Of a DNA stretch of 64,000 nucleotides, positions 20,752-30,099 are shown in pieces. Under the pieces are notes generated by a model. It worked only from the letters and a program-made list of their open reading frames with translations, did no database searches and was not told the DNA's origin. The stretch spans positions 17,589 through 81,588 of the forward strand of contig CALEJY010000250.1 of the NCBI GenBank assembly GCA_937898445.1, written 5' to 3'. The stretch comes from an uncultured Candidatus Melainabacteria bacterium. GTDB taxonomy: Bacteria > Cyanobacteriota > Vampirovibrionia > Gastranaerophilales > Gastranaerophilaceae. Numbering within the stretch: position 1 is the stretch's first letter; every line of letters starts with the position of its first letter. The position numbers and the translations under genes were made by a program.

Positions 20752-22467
20752 TTAGTCTATATTAACTTTATTTTGTTTTAATAAGTTCCATAGTCTTCTA
20801 TTTTTATTCATTTGTTTATTATCTGATTTAGCAGATTTTAAAACATCTAATATTACTTTCTTTGTATTTGATTCTAGTTTTTTATTTGACAATGTTATTT
20901 CTAATTTTTTATCTTTAAAAGAATAATTATATCCAACTAAATAAAATAATTCTTCCTCTTCATTATCATATATAGCTACAATATCTCCTAAGCCTAATGA
21001 ACCGCTCCAATGTTGTCTATAATCGTTATCTACTAATCTATTTAAAAAGTCATCTATATCTATAGATATTTCTCTAGTAGGACAACATCTTAATTCTAAT
21101 TCTCTTGTTCCACAAGATATAATTTCTGTAGCACTATAAAAAGCATCATTAGAATATGTATCATAATAAATAAATTGTTTTAATTCATTTAATAATTCAT
21201 CTGAAAATAATCTTTCTCCATTTACTAAGCAGCTTTCTTTATTACATTGAATGTTGACTTGTTTTATTTGTTCCTCTATTTCTGTTATTCTTTGTTCAGT
21301 TAATAAAGTGTTAGCTTTAAAAATTGCTTCCTGATCTAATCCGGCAGATAAATTTAATTCCATTTCTATAGCGCTATCTGTATTACCTTGACTTCTATAG
21401 TTGGCCGCCATTTCTTTTAACTGTTTATTATATTCTATATGGAAAAACCATTGAGTTTTATAATCTGTTAATTTATTTTCTTCTGCAAGTTTTTCTTCTC
21501 TTAATTGTCTTAACTTACCTTCATTTTCTTTTAAAATTTCATCGTATTCACTTAATTTAGATATTAGTTCATCACTCATTTCTTTATTTTTTATAAAATA
21601 AGAATAGTTTTCTATATAATTTTTCCCATTTAACGTATAATCGCTTACGATACATTTTTCTTCATTCCCTATTAATGTAAGTCTAGTTATAATATCTGAT
21701 GAATCATCTGTTTTTTCTAAACTTCTAATATAGTTATCATAAGATAATACAATTTTTAAATCGTCTCCAAAATTATCTATATAATATAAATTAATTAATT
21801 GATTGACTCTATCGAAAACAGGAACACACTCAAATTCTTCTGATATATTTTCAGAAATAAATTCATACCAACTAATATCTATATCCTCCAACCATCTCAT
21901 TCTTCTAGTAAAATGTTTCTTTAATTCTATTAACTCTCCTTGTTTTGTAAATATATAATTCCCCTCTTTATCCATTAAATAATCCGAACCTTTAACATAA
22001 TCAGAATATAAAACTTCTTCGTCAATATGACCAAATTTCCATCCCGTTTCTTGATACATATATTCATTAAGATTGATTATAATATTATCTCCATTTGAGT
22101 AATCTGAATCATTTAACATAATTCCTATATTCGATAAAACTATATTAATTTTTCCAAGTTTTTTTTCTAATCCATAAACTTGTAAGGTTTTAGTTTCCTC
22201 ATCTCTATTATAAGTACAGGTTTTTACTACAAAATACTCTCCATCTAAAGATATTAATCTTTCTGTTCTTATTTCATCAAAAAAAATAAATGGTTCTTTA
22301 TTCCCATAATATTTATTTATTATTATAGAAAGTGAATCCACTTCTCTAATACTTCTTTTAACCGATTCCAAGCATTCCATTGGTAAAGTGCAGATTATAT
22401 CTTTATTTGCTTTATGTAATAATAATTCATTGTAGCTATTTTTCATTTCTTTTAAAATTACATTCAT
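20752..22467 (-). CDS. Tail-associated (Tal-like) protein
   Basis: The product is 571 aa from ATG 22467; an in-frame GTG at 22476 is less well spaced from the GGTGAT site. It follows Dit directly, the usual place of the tail-tip hub/endopeptidase-like protein in Gram-positive siphophages. Residues 1-270 are beta-rich as in gp27-like hub domains. About 290-400 are strongly helical, with Glu/Lys-rich coiled coil. The C-terminal 150 residues contain IVAIYDN...LFYLVGYNYSFKDKKLEITLSNKK, typical of the end of prophage tail proteins. No clear protease motif is seen, so the role is likely structural hub. Confidence 0.72.
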   Translation of the reverse strand: MNVILKEMKNSYNELLLHKANKDIICTLPMECLESVKRSIREVDSLSIIINKYYGNKEPFIFFDEIRTERLISLDGEYFVVKTCTYNRDEETKTLQVYGLEKKLGKINIVLSNIGIMLNDSDYSNGDNIIINLNEYMYQETGWKFGHIDEEVLYSDYVKGSDYLMDKEGNYIFTKQGELIELKKHFTRRMRWLEDIDISWYEFISENISEEFECVPVFDRVNQLINLYYIDNFGDDLKIVLSYDNYIRSLEKTDDSSDIITRLTLIGNEEKCIVSDYTLNGKNYIENYSYFIKNKEMSDELISKLSEYDEILKENEGKLRQLREEKLAEENKLTDYKTQWFFHIEYNKQLKEMAANYRSQGNTDSAIEMELNLSAGLDQEAIFKANTLLTEQRITEIEEQIKQVNIQCNKESCLVNGERLFSDELLNELKQFIYYDTYSNDAFYSATEIISCGTRELELRCCPTREISIDIDDFLNRLVDNDYRQHWSGSLGLGDIVAIYDNEEEELFYLVGYNYSFKDKKLEITLSNKKLESNTKKVILDVLKSAKSDNKQMNKNRRLWNLLKQNKVNID

Positions 22468-22476
22468 ACTTATCAC

Positions 22477-23226
22477 CTATAAAACTATCGGAAATTCAGT
22501 TTTAATATTAACTTTTCCATATCCAGTTAACGTTAAATCGTTATTTCCGGGCATAAATTTTATCCATTTTCTATTACATTTATTTAATTTATTTTCTTTA
22601 TTTTCGTTTAAAACGGTTAGCATTTTATTATCTGTAATAATTTTTTCATTAAGTGTTAGATTTGAAATTTGAAAATCATTTATTTTTACAACACTAACAC
22701 TATCTTGAGTTCCCTCAACCGTGATTATTGGGTAGCAAATTTCTTCACTTGGATTTTCTACACTTAATAAATATTCTCCATTTAAAAGAACATCTGTTTC
22801 AAATTGTTTATAAAAATAATGACTATATGGTTGGAAAGTAACTTCTATAAATCCTTGATTTGAAAAAGTTAATTTATCTTGTATTTTAACACATTTTAAA
22901 TAGAGTATATAATTTGGATAATCTTCTGTAACAAAAGGTGCAAAATTATCGGTAATTAACCATGATTTTATTCTTTTAAAAATTTCATCTGAAAAAGTTG
23001 CTAAATTTCCTTGTTTATCAACATAAGCTAAATTTAAAACTATTTGTTCTGGTGCTTCACTTTCTTCTTTATATGTTGGATAGATTTTATTTGTACCTTC
23101 CATATTTAAAGAAATAGAATAAGGCACTTTCATATCGTTTACTATGTTATTTTCAAAATATACTAATCGTACGTTATATTCATCACACGAAATATTATTG
23201 AAAATAAATTTATCAGAAATAAACAT
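22477..23226 (-). CDS. Distal tail protein (Dit, siphovirus tail component)
   Basis: The product is 249 aa. It begins MFISDKFIFNNISCDEYNV, has ISLNMEGTNKIYPTYKEESEAP and a V-T-F-Q-P-Y-S-H-Y-F-Y-K segment near residue 120, all in the order seen in Dit proteins of Gram-positive phages. Dit hexamers form the ring joining the tail tube to the baseplate and fibres. It lies between the tape measure and Tal genes as expected. ATG start with a strong AAGGAGG site, just downstream of an intrinsic terminator hairpin. Confidence 0.85.
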   Translation of the reverse strand: MFISDKFIFNNISCDEYNVRLVYFENNIVNDMKVPYSISLNMEGTNKIYPTYKEESEAPEQIVLNLAYVDKQGNLATFSDEIFKRIKSWLITDNFAPFVTEDYPNYILYLKCVKIQDKLTFSNQGFIEVTFQPYSHYFYKQFETDVLLNGEYLLSVENPSEEICYPIITVEGTQDSVSVVKINDFQISNLTLNEKIITDNKMLTVLNENKENKLNKCNRKWIKFMPGNNDLTLTGYGKVNIKTEFPIVL

Positions 23227-23240
23227 TCATTTCCCTCCTT

Positions 23241-23270
23241 AAAAAAAATAGGGACTAAATTAGTCCCTAT
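23241..23270 (-). terminator. Intrinsic terminator overlapping tape measure stop
   Basis: On the minus strand an ATAGGGACTAA/TTAGTCCCTAT stem (23248-23270) is followed by a run of eight T. It overlaps the tape measure stop codon at 23269-23267 and lies just before the Dit ribosome binding site. Probably a partial terminator or attenuator between the tape measure and tail-tip genes. Confidence 0.75.
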
Positions 23271-26200
23271 AAATTATTTGATATGTATTTTAATTCTTTA
23301 TCTATAGCATCCGTTAAATCATCTATTGATGCTTTGCTTAAATCTCCAGTTACAGTTATATTAATATCTCCAACATTTAATGTTTTCGAATTTGATTTGG
23401 AATCTATTAGGTCTTTATAATTTGTACCATATTGTTTTAATTCCAATCTATCATATATATCTGAATATTGTTTTAAAACTTCCATCGCACTTGTTAAATT
23501 ATTTACTAAATTATTTTTTATAGAATCTCCCATAATTCCAAGTGCTTCACCAGAAGTCTCTGCAAAATTAATTAGTGTATCTTGTAGATTTTTTACATTT
23601 CCATCAATATCTGTAAAAGTTCCATTACTTAAAGCATCTTGAACCATTTGAGCAATTTTTTGAGCAGACCACGTTTCTTCTAATTGTTTTATTCTATCCT
23701 CTGATTTCTTTTCTTCTTCATCTATTTTTTTATCGTACATTTCTTCTATTTTTGAATCTAATCTATCTTGTTGTAAGTCTTGTAATGCTTTTTCTTCTTC
23801 TCTTAATTCATCATATGCCTCTTGTAATTTACTTCTAGTAGATAAAGATGTGTCATTTTCTAATGCAGAAATTTTACTTCTTAATTTATTTATTTTTGCT
23901 AATTGTTCGTCATAATCATCTTTATAATCAACTTCACTTCTGTAATCTTGATAAGCTTTCTTTTGTTCTTCTAAAGCTTTAACCCTTGCATCTTTTTCTT
24001 CTTCTATTTTGTCTTTTCTTTTATCTATTTGGTCTTCGTAGATTTTTGTTATTTCTTCTTCTATATCTTTTGTTAAGTCTAATTTTTTATCTTGTATATC
24101 TTTTATTTCTGCTCCTAGTTGTTCCCATTTTACGATAGCATCAGGTAAATCTTTTGATTGTAGGTCTAAGAATTCTTCTAATAAATCATTAACTCTTTCC
24201 AGATCTGATGTGTTTTGATATTTGTCAAGAATTTCTTTTTGATTAGTAACCCAATTATTTTCATCAAATTTAAATCCATACGCAGATAAGCTTTCTTTAT
24301 ATATATCTATCATTTCATTATATTGGTCAATTGTTTTTTGCAAGTTAATTCTTTGTTTGTCAATTGCCTCAGCCTGTTTATTATATAAATCAATTTTATC
24401 TTTACCTACGGCTGAATCTAGCTTTGCATTTAATAAACTTAATACATTATCTAATGAATTAAATTCGCTAGATAATTCTGTTACACCATTTTTAAATTTA
24501 TAAAGTTTATCTTCTCTAAGAAGTTGTTCTATTTCATCTTTATTTTTTTCAATAGCTTTTTGGGCATCCATCCATTCTTGCCCTGCTTTTGGCAATTCTG
24601 TGTATTGTATCTTGATATATTCGTTTACAAGATTATTAGCTTCATCTAGTTTTTCTTTATATTTATCAAGGTTATCTTTTGCTTTTTCTGTAGCCTTGCT
24701 TAATGATTTTTTCTTAGATTCACTTTTACCAGTGTAATCACTTTCAGCTTTTTGTGCTTTTTCATATGCCTTTTCCAATTTATCATATTGTTCTTGCATA
24801 CTTATTAAATTTTCTTGTTGATTAGTAAAATTATCTTGTTGATTAAATTTAAAACCATAGTCTTTAGACAATTTTGATTTTAATACTTCTTTTTCTTTTA
24901 CTAATCCTTTATAATATTCTTTTTGTAAAATAACTTGTTCTGTATACAATTCATTTTGTAATTGTAATTCTTTAGCTCTTTTTAAGCCTACTGAACTATC
25001 CATTATTTTATCTAATAAAGTTAATTGATTAGAACATCTACTTATTCTATTCTCTAATTCTTGGAATATAGAAATACTATTTTTTAAAGAATAAAGAATT
25101 TTGTCTGCATCAAGAGTTATATGAGTTGGAATGCCGACACTCTTGTTTATGGTATTGAATGGATTTTCAGATAACGCAGAAACGCCATCAGAGCCTTCTA
25201 CAGGGGCATTAGATACATCCCCTACCGAATATGTGGTTACATCTCCTTCAACAGGCACGGATACGTTTACGGACTCTGTAGGAGTATCAGATATATTTTG
25301 GAAATCTGTTACTGAATTATGGAGACTGACAGGTATAGATATTCCGCTCGCAACTCTACCTATCATAGCTAAAGCATTTGTAAGAGTTTTACTTACTATA
25401 CCTTTAAATGTAACAGTTTTAGTTTCGTCTTTAGCCTTTTGAGAAACAGTATCTTCTTGTTTTGTAGTAGTTGCATATCCACTTGTATTTATTTCAACAT
25501 TCTTATTTTCATCTTTTGCCTTCTGTGCTACTGTATCTTCTTGTGCGACAGTAATAGTAAATCCATTAGTGTTTATTGTAACAGTTTTATTTTCATCTTT
25601 TGCCTTTTGAGTAACCGTGTCAGCTTGCGATACAGTATTTGTAAATCCATTAGTTAAGAAACTAAAGTTTTTAAATACAGGTTTTGCTCCATTTTCAACA
25701 TTTGTATTTTCTTGTATTACCTGTGGGTATCCTTCACTCTTAAATACCACAGATTTTTCTACAGGTGTACTTTGAATAGAATCAACTTTTTCGTCTATAT
25801 CGCCAGTCTCTAAATATGTTCTTACTATTTTTTCTTTTAATGCAATCGCATCGACAGTATTTAATCCTTCTAAAGCTTCAACTATATTTGTTGCGACAGT
25901 AATTTGTTTTTCTTCGTCAAGCGCATCTATTTGTTCTCTTAATTGATTGATGTCTCCTTTAGCAAGAGCATCGTTTATATTTATTGCTACTTCTTTTTCT
26001 GTATCTGTTGTCATTATTTCGTCTAATCTTTTCTTAACTGCATCTATTGTATTTTGTCCTACTACTTTTAATCCTACTTTTGAAGCAATATCGCTATGTT
26101 CCAATAAATAGCCAACCACATCTTTGTAACTATTTAATTTGTTGAAATCTCCACCCATTTTACATATAAGACTAATAGTACTGTCTTTGTCTATAGGGAG

Positions 26201-29005
26201 TTTAGCCATTGTTTGTTCAACTAATTTTAGTTTACTTTCATCAATTGTCCCTGTTGTAAATAGATTTTTAACTGAATCACTTGCATTGATATGCTTAAAT
26301 TCAGTAAGTTTCTTTTTAAGATTTGCCAATTTTGTTTCTGTATCTTTTGTATCTAAATCTACTTTTATATTGTTATCTCTATTTTTATTTATGTCGTTAA
26401 TTTGTCTCATGATGTCAGTATCTATTTTATCTCCACCAGCAAGCGAAATAGGAATTTTTAGTTCTGCTTCTGTAAGCTCTCCATTAAACATTTTTTCAAG
26501 GAGTTCAGTAGCCTTTGCGTCTCCTACTTTACCTGTATTTTCAATAGTAGTTGCTAAAGTAGCCACTAATGATGCCTCAACTTTTGTTATTGTATTCTTC
26601 CCGTCAGTAACTCCTTCTATTATCTTTTGTAATTGTGGAGGTAAGTTCTTATAACCCTCACCCTTAGCAACATCAGTTATAAGTTTGATTTTTTGTTCAA
26701 GAGTAAGAGTATCACTTGTCATATTTTGCATAAACTCTTCTAACTCTAAAAATTGAGATTGAAGTTGCATAGCTAGCTCGTCTTTATTTATAGTGATATC
26801 GAATAAATTCTTTCCAAATCCTGATAAGAATTTTTCCAATTTCATTTTGCTTAAATCTAAGCCGCCTTCTAACTGACTTGTAAACCCTGTTATCCATTGA
26901 CTAGCATCTATACCAGTTATTTTTTCTAACTCTTTTGCAACTCCTGCTATTTGTTTTTGATATCCCTCTATATTACCTGTTTGTTGAAATACTTCATTTG
27001 CTTGTCTTAAAGTTTCGTTCCATTTTTGAACATCTTTATAATGGTCAACTGAATATTCAGATATCTTATCAAAACCTTTTAAAAATTCATTTCTTTTACT
27101 TAAATTATCTGCAACTAATTCATTAGACCAATCATATAATCCAATTAAATCTTTCATCTCTGCTTTTTGTCTATTGCCAAGTAAAGAATAAGATTTATAT
27201 TTAGTAGACATTAATTCATTAAATGCTACGGCTTCTTGTTGAGATTCATATTCTGCATATTGAGCATTTTTTTCTGCGTAACTTTTATTTAAATTTGCTA
27301 TTGATTCTTGTTGATTAGCGTATGCCTTAGCGTACTGTTTACAACCTTTTTCAAAATCTTTTAAACTTAACCCAAATAAATTTGCTGGGTCTTGGAATGG
27401 ATTTTTTACGGCATTTTTTGTTATAACCTCATCATATACATTTGTTTTTAATGTTCCATTAGTTCTATAATCTCCAACTAATTTACCTGCGTCTTGAGCT
27501 GCAGAAGCCTGTTGTGCAATTAATAGTTGATTTTCTTTTTCTATCGCTATTTCTAATTTTTCAATCAATGCATCCGTACTATTCCCCAATGCCAAAATAG
27601 GGTCTTGATTTTCGTCATAACCCATTACTAACTCTGGGAACATTTCTGCAAGTTGTTGTTTATATCCGCTTAAACGAGCCATTTCATCAGAAGTTAGATC
27701 AGCTTTATTTGCAAGCTTTTCGTAATCTTCAGCCATAGATTTTAAAGCAGTCCTTTTATCATTTAAATTAGATATCTCTGCTTGAGTTGATTGTATTCCT
27801 GCTTTTGATGTTTCATAAGCTTTTTCGGTTTTATGAACATAATTGTCAATAGCACTAACTGCTGCGCTTATTCCACCTATAGCTAAAGACAATAACGCAC
27901 CATTTAATAACGAAACTCCAACAGACATAGCTATAGATTTAGCTCCACCTAAAACCATTGATTTAGCGGTTTCTTTGACACCTTTTGTTACTTTTTCTGC
28001 TTGAACTGCTCCTTTAGATAATGTATCGCCAGTTCTTTTTAAGTTTCCTTCTGCATCTTTCGTACATACCATAAAACTTGTCGAAGTGCTTTTTAATGTT
28101 CTTTGTATTCTATTACTATTTGACTGAACATCGCTAGCTAAAGCTTTGGTATTTTTAGACATTACCCTTCTCATATTTTGAGAAGCGTTTGCCATATTAT
28201 TTGATACAACTGTTACTTGTGATTGGGCTTGTTTAAAGTTTTTAACAAATCCGCTACCTATAACACTTAAATTACTTCCTGTTGCTTTAGCTTTTATAGC
28301 ATTAAATAAGGTAGCTATTGAAGCTATCGCTACTGGAGTTGCCATATTTATTTTATTTAAAGCGCCTAAAAAATTATTAATTCCTTCAATGCCTGCGGCT
28401 AATCCTCCGACTGCATTTTTAGCCATATCTGATGTAATAGTAGTTGTTACTAATTGTCTAAATTGGTCTTTTAAAGCCACTATTTTACCTTCAAGACTGT
28501 CTATAAATCTTTCATTTTCTTTTTCGGCACTACCAACTGTAAATCCTTGATTATATTCGTCTTGATATTGTAAAACTGTTTCCCAGTTATTTAACATGGC
28601 TTGTAATGTATTTGCATGATATTTTTGTCCTATAGCTTCTGTAATAGTAGCTCTTTTAACTTCATTTAATGAATCCCATTTATCATGTAATTCATCTAGT
28701 ATTTCGAAAGAACTCTTTATAGTTCCTTTTTGCATATCTACTACATTAATTCCAGCCATATCTCTTAATGTTTTTGCAGTTTTATTTAATGTTACTCGTC
28801 CTGTCTTTGCAGAATAAGTAACCCCATTTAAGCTAGTTGCCATAGATTTTAATGCATTACCAACTTTTGAAGCATCTTGTACGGTTTCATTAGCACCTAT
28901 AATCATACCTATACTTTGGCTTAAAGTATTACCACTTGCTTTTAATTGAGATGCTGAACGTTGTAGTGCTTCCCCTACATCGGCAGATGTAACTGCAAAG
29001 TTGTT
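23267..29005 (-). CDS. Tail tape measure protein, 3' exon
   Basis: The exon encodes 1,912 aa. It begins N-N-F-A-V-T-S-A-D-V-G-E-A-L-Q-R-S-A, the hallmark segment of Gram-positive phage tape measures, which continues in frame into the rest. About residues 340-380 (exon numbering) form a long hydrophobic stretch. About 1115-1215 contain three 26-residue repeats (TVxQKAKDENKTVxINTNG). About 1300-1700 hold two repeats containing YGFKF, and long Glu/Lys-rich coiled coils follow. The tape measure spans the tail lumen, sets its length and is ejected with DNA. Joined to the upstream exon the protein has about 3,116 aa. An apparent ORF start at 28906 is an internal ATG. Confidence 0.9.
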   Translation of the reverse strand, partial: NNFAVTSADVGEALQRSASQLKASGNTLSQSIGMIIGANETVQDASKVGNALKSMATSLNGVTYSAKTGRVTLNKTAKTLRDMAGINVVDMQKGTIKSSFEILDELHDKWDSLNEVKRATITEAIGQKYHANTLQAMLNNWETVLQYQDEYNQGFTVGSAEKENERFIDSLEGKIVALKDQFRQLVTTTITSDMAKNAVGGLAAGIEGINNFLGALNKINMATPVAIASIATLFNAIKAKATGSNLSVIGSGFVKNFKQAQSQVTVVSNNMANASQNMRRVMSKNTKALASDVQSNSNRIQRTLKSTSTSFMVCTKDAEGNLKRTGDTLSKGAVQAEKVTKGVKETAKSMVLGGAKSIAMSVGVSLLNGALLSLAIGGISAAVSAIDNYVHKTEKAYETSKAGIQSTQAEISNLNDKRTALKSMAEDYEKLANKADLTSDEMARLSGYKQQLAEMFPELVMGYDENQDPILALGNSTDALIEKLEIAIEKENQLLIAQQASAAQDAGKLVGDYRTNGTLKTNVYDEVITKNAVKNPFQDPANLFGLSLKDFEKGCKQYAKAYANQQESIANLNKSYAEKNAQYAEYESQQEAVAFNELMSTKYKSYSLLGNRQKAEMKDLIGLYDWSNELVADNLSKRNEFLKGFDKISEYSVDHYKDVQKWNETLRQANEVFQQTGNIEGYQKQIAGVAKELEKITGIDASQWITGFTSQLEGGLDLSKMKLEKFLSGFGKNLFDITINKDELAMQLQSQFLELEEFMQNMTSDTLTLEQKIKLITDVAKGEGYKNLPPQLQKIIEGVTDGKNTITKVEASLVATLATTIENTGKVGDAKATELLEKMFNGELTEAELKIPISLAGGDKIDTDIMRQINDINKNRDNNIKVDLDTKDTETKLANLKKKLTEFKHINASDSVKNLFTTGTIDESKLKLVEQTMAKLPIDKDSTISLICKMGGDFNKLNSYKDVVGYLLEHSDIASKVGLKVVGQNTIDAVKKRLDEIMTTDTEKEVAININDALAKGDINQLREQIDALDEEKQITVATNIVEALEGLNTVDAIALKEKIVRTYLETGDIDEKVDSIQSTPVEKSVVFKSEGYPQVIQENTNVENGAKPVFKNFSFLTNGFTNTVSQADTVTQKAKDENKTVTINTNGFTITVAQEDTVAQKAKDENKNVEINTSGYATTTKQEDTVSQKAKDETKTVTFKGIVSKTLTNALAMIGRVASGISIPVSLHNSVTDFQNISDTPTESVNVSVPVEGDVTTYSVGDVSNAPVEGSDGVSALSENPFNTINKSVGIPTHITLDADKILYSLKNSISIFQELENRISRCSNQLTLLDKIMDSSVGLKRAKELQLQNELYTEQVILQKEYYKGLVKEKEVLKSKLSKDYGFKFNQQDNFTNQQENLISMQEQYDKLEKAYEKAQKAESDYTGKSESKKKSLSKATEKAKDNLDKYKEKLDEANNLVNEYIKIQYTELPKAGQEWMDAQKAIEKNKDEIEQLLREDKLYKFKNGVTELSSEFNSLDNVLSLLNAKLDSAVGKDKIDLYNKQAEAIDKQRINLQKTIDQYNEMIDIYKESLSAYGFKFDENNWVTNQKEILDKYQNTSDLERVNDLLEEFLDLQSKDLPDAIVKWEQLGAEIKDIQDKKLDLTKDIEEEITKIYEDQIDKRKDKIEEEKDARVKALEEQKKAYQDYRSEVDYKDDYDEQLAKINKLRSKISALENDTSLSTRSKLQEAYDELREEEKALQDLQQDRLDSKIEEMYDKKIDEEEKKSEDRIKQLEETWSAQKIAQMVQDALSNGTFTDIDGNVKNLQDTLINFAETSGEALGIMGDSIKNNLVNNLTSAMEVLKQYSDIYDRLELKQYGTNYKDLIDSKSNSKTLNVGDINITVTGDLSKASIDDLTDAIDKELKYISNNL

Positions 29006-30099
29006 CGGTTGTCTTCATATGGGTTCGCTACTTCCCATACAGTTCTCTTATGAACTTCTCTAGCTTTCACTAGAAGCCGAGACTATATCTTCATCTTGTT
29101 TTTTTTAACAAGAGCTTTCCACTTCCACTCGCTTGAGTGTACTTCCCTGTCGAGAATAGTCGTTGAAGTTTATTCTTGGTTTATTTCTTTAGTTAATATA
29201 TTTTCAATATTATTAAATTCCCAATAAGGAATTCTAACTAATCTAATGTTATTTTTATCGCAATATATATTCTTAATTGTATCTCTTATTTTCGTATCTA
29301 TAAAACTATTTTGTCCACCAAAATACTCACTAATATAATAATGTTGCCTACCATCATATTCAAGACAACAGTTATAATCAGGCAAGTAAAAATCAAAAGC
29401 TAAGGTATTTTTATATTTACAATCTTTAAACCTATATTGTTCTATATAATTTATATTATTTTTATCTAAATATTCTTTAATTTTTTCTTCGCCTTTAAAA
29501 ATAGTTTTACATTTTGGACATCTTCTACCTTCTTTAAAATGATGATAAGACACTTTATGTATATGTCCATTTGGGCATATTGTTTTTAATTTTGTTCCAC
29601 AATTTTTATAAGACTCTTTATCAGATATAACTTGGTATCCTTCTTTTCTAAATTCTGAAACTATATTTTCAAAAGAATATTTAAATCTCGGTTTACATTT
29701 AGGACATCTGCAATTACCTCTCCTAAAAGAATCATAAGACAATGCTTCTGTTATATGCCCATTAGGACATTTAAGTTTCAATTTTTGTTTATTTGATTTA
29801 TATAAACATAAAACTTCATAACCGTATTTACTAAAATATTCTTCTATATATTTCTGTGTTAATCTTTTACTCATTTAATCACCTCTCTTCTATTATATCC
29901 ATTTATATATTGCATTTAACATTATTTTAAAATAAACTTTAGAATCTTACCTGCTGATTACCCAATCTTTATTTTTTTTAAACATTCACGCCTATCGTTT
30001 CCAATTACGTTGTAGTATTAAAGCTCTTAGGGTTTCCCAGTCAATTCAAAAAGTTAAATAATACAATCGCTTGTATTACTGGGCGATTAGTTTACATTC
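29006..30099 (-). mobile_element. Group I intron in tape measure gene
   Basis: The 5' exon ends GGGT (30103-30100), pairing with guide GCCC near 30082 with the U.G pair at the cut. The 3' end is ACCG with G29006 last. The joined exons read Y-A-G then N-N-F-A-V in frame with no gap. The core on the minus strand shows AATCAGCAGGTAAGATTCT (near 29950), ACTTCAACGACTA (near 29160) and AAGATATAGTCTC (near 29090), matching phage group IA-type P3/P7 elements such as that of T4 td. P9-type hairpins follow. An endonuclease gene sits in the middle. Confidence 0.93.
29170..29874 (-). CDS. Homing endonuclease, VSR-like, in tape measure intron
   Basis: The product is 234 aa. Two zinc-ribbon-like repeats (CPNGHITEALSYDSFRRG...CPKC and CPNGHIHKVSYHHFKEGRRCPKC) precede the nuclease domain FDFYLPDYNCCLEYDGRQHY (about residues 165-185), then F-x-D-x-K-I-R-D-x-x-K and a C-terminal R-I-P-Y-W-E-F. 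The family is the same as the other three intron ORFs here but with two zinc repeats rather than three. ATG start behind GAGAGGTGATTAA. It presumably makes the cut that lets this intron home. Confidence 0.9.
   Translation of the reverse strand: MSKRLTQKYIEEYFSKYGYEVLCLYKSNKQKLKLKCPNGHITEALSYDSFRRGNCRCPKCKPRFKYSFENIVSEFRKEGYQVISDKESYKNCGTKLKTICPNGHIHKVSYHHFKEGRRCPKCKTIFKGEEKIKEYLDKNNINYIEQYRFKDCKYKNTLAFDFYLPDYNCCLEYDGRQHYYISEYFGGQNSFIDTKIRDTIKNIYCDKNNIRLVRIPYWEFNNIENILTKEINQE

Noticed and set aside
28907..30099. Group II intron or IS element in the tape measure gene
   Set aside because: No GUGYG start or AY end, no reverse transcriptase or transposase and no inverted repeats; the P3/P7 elements are group I.
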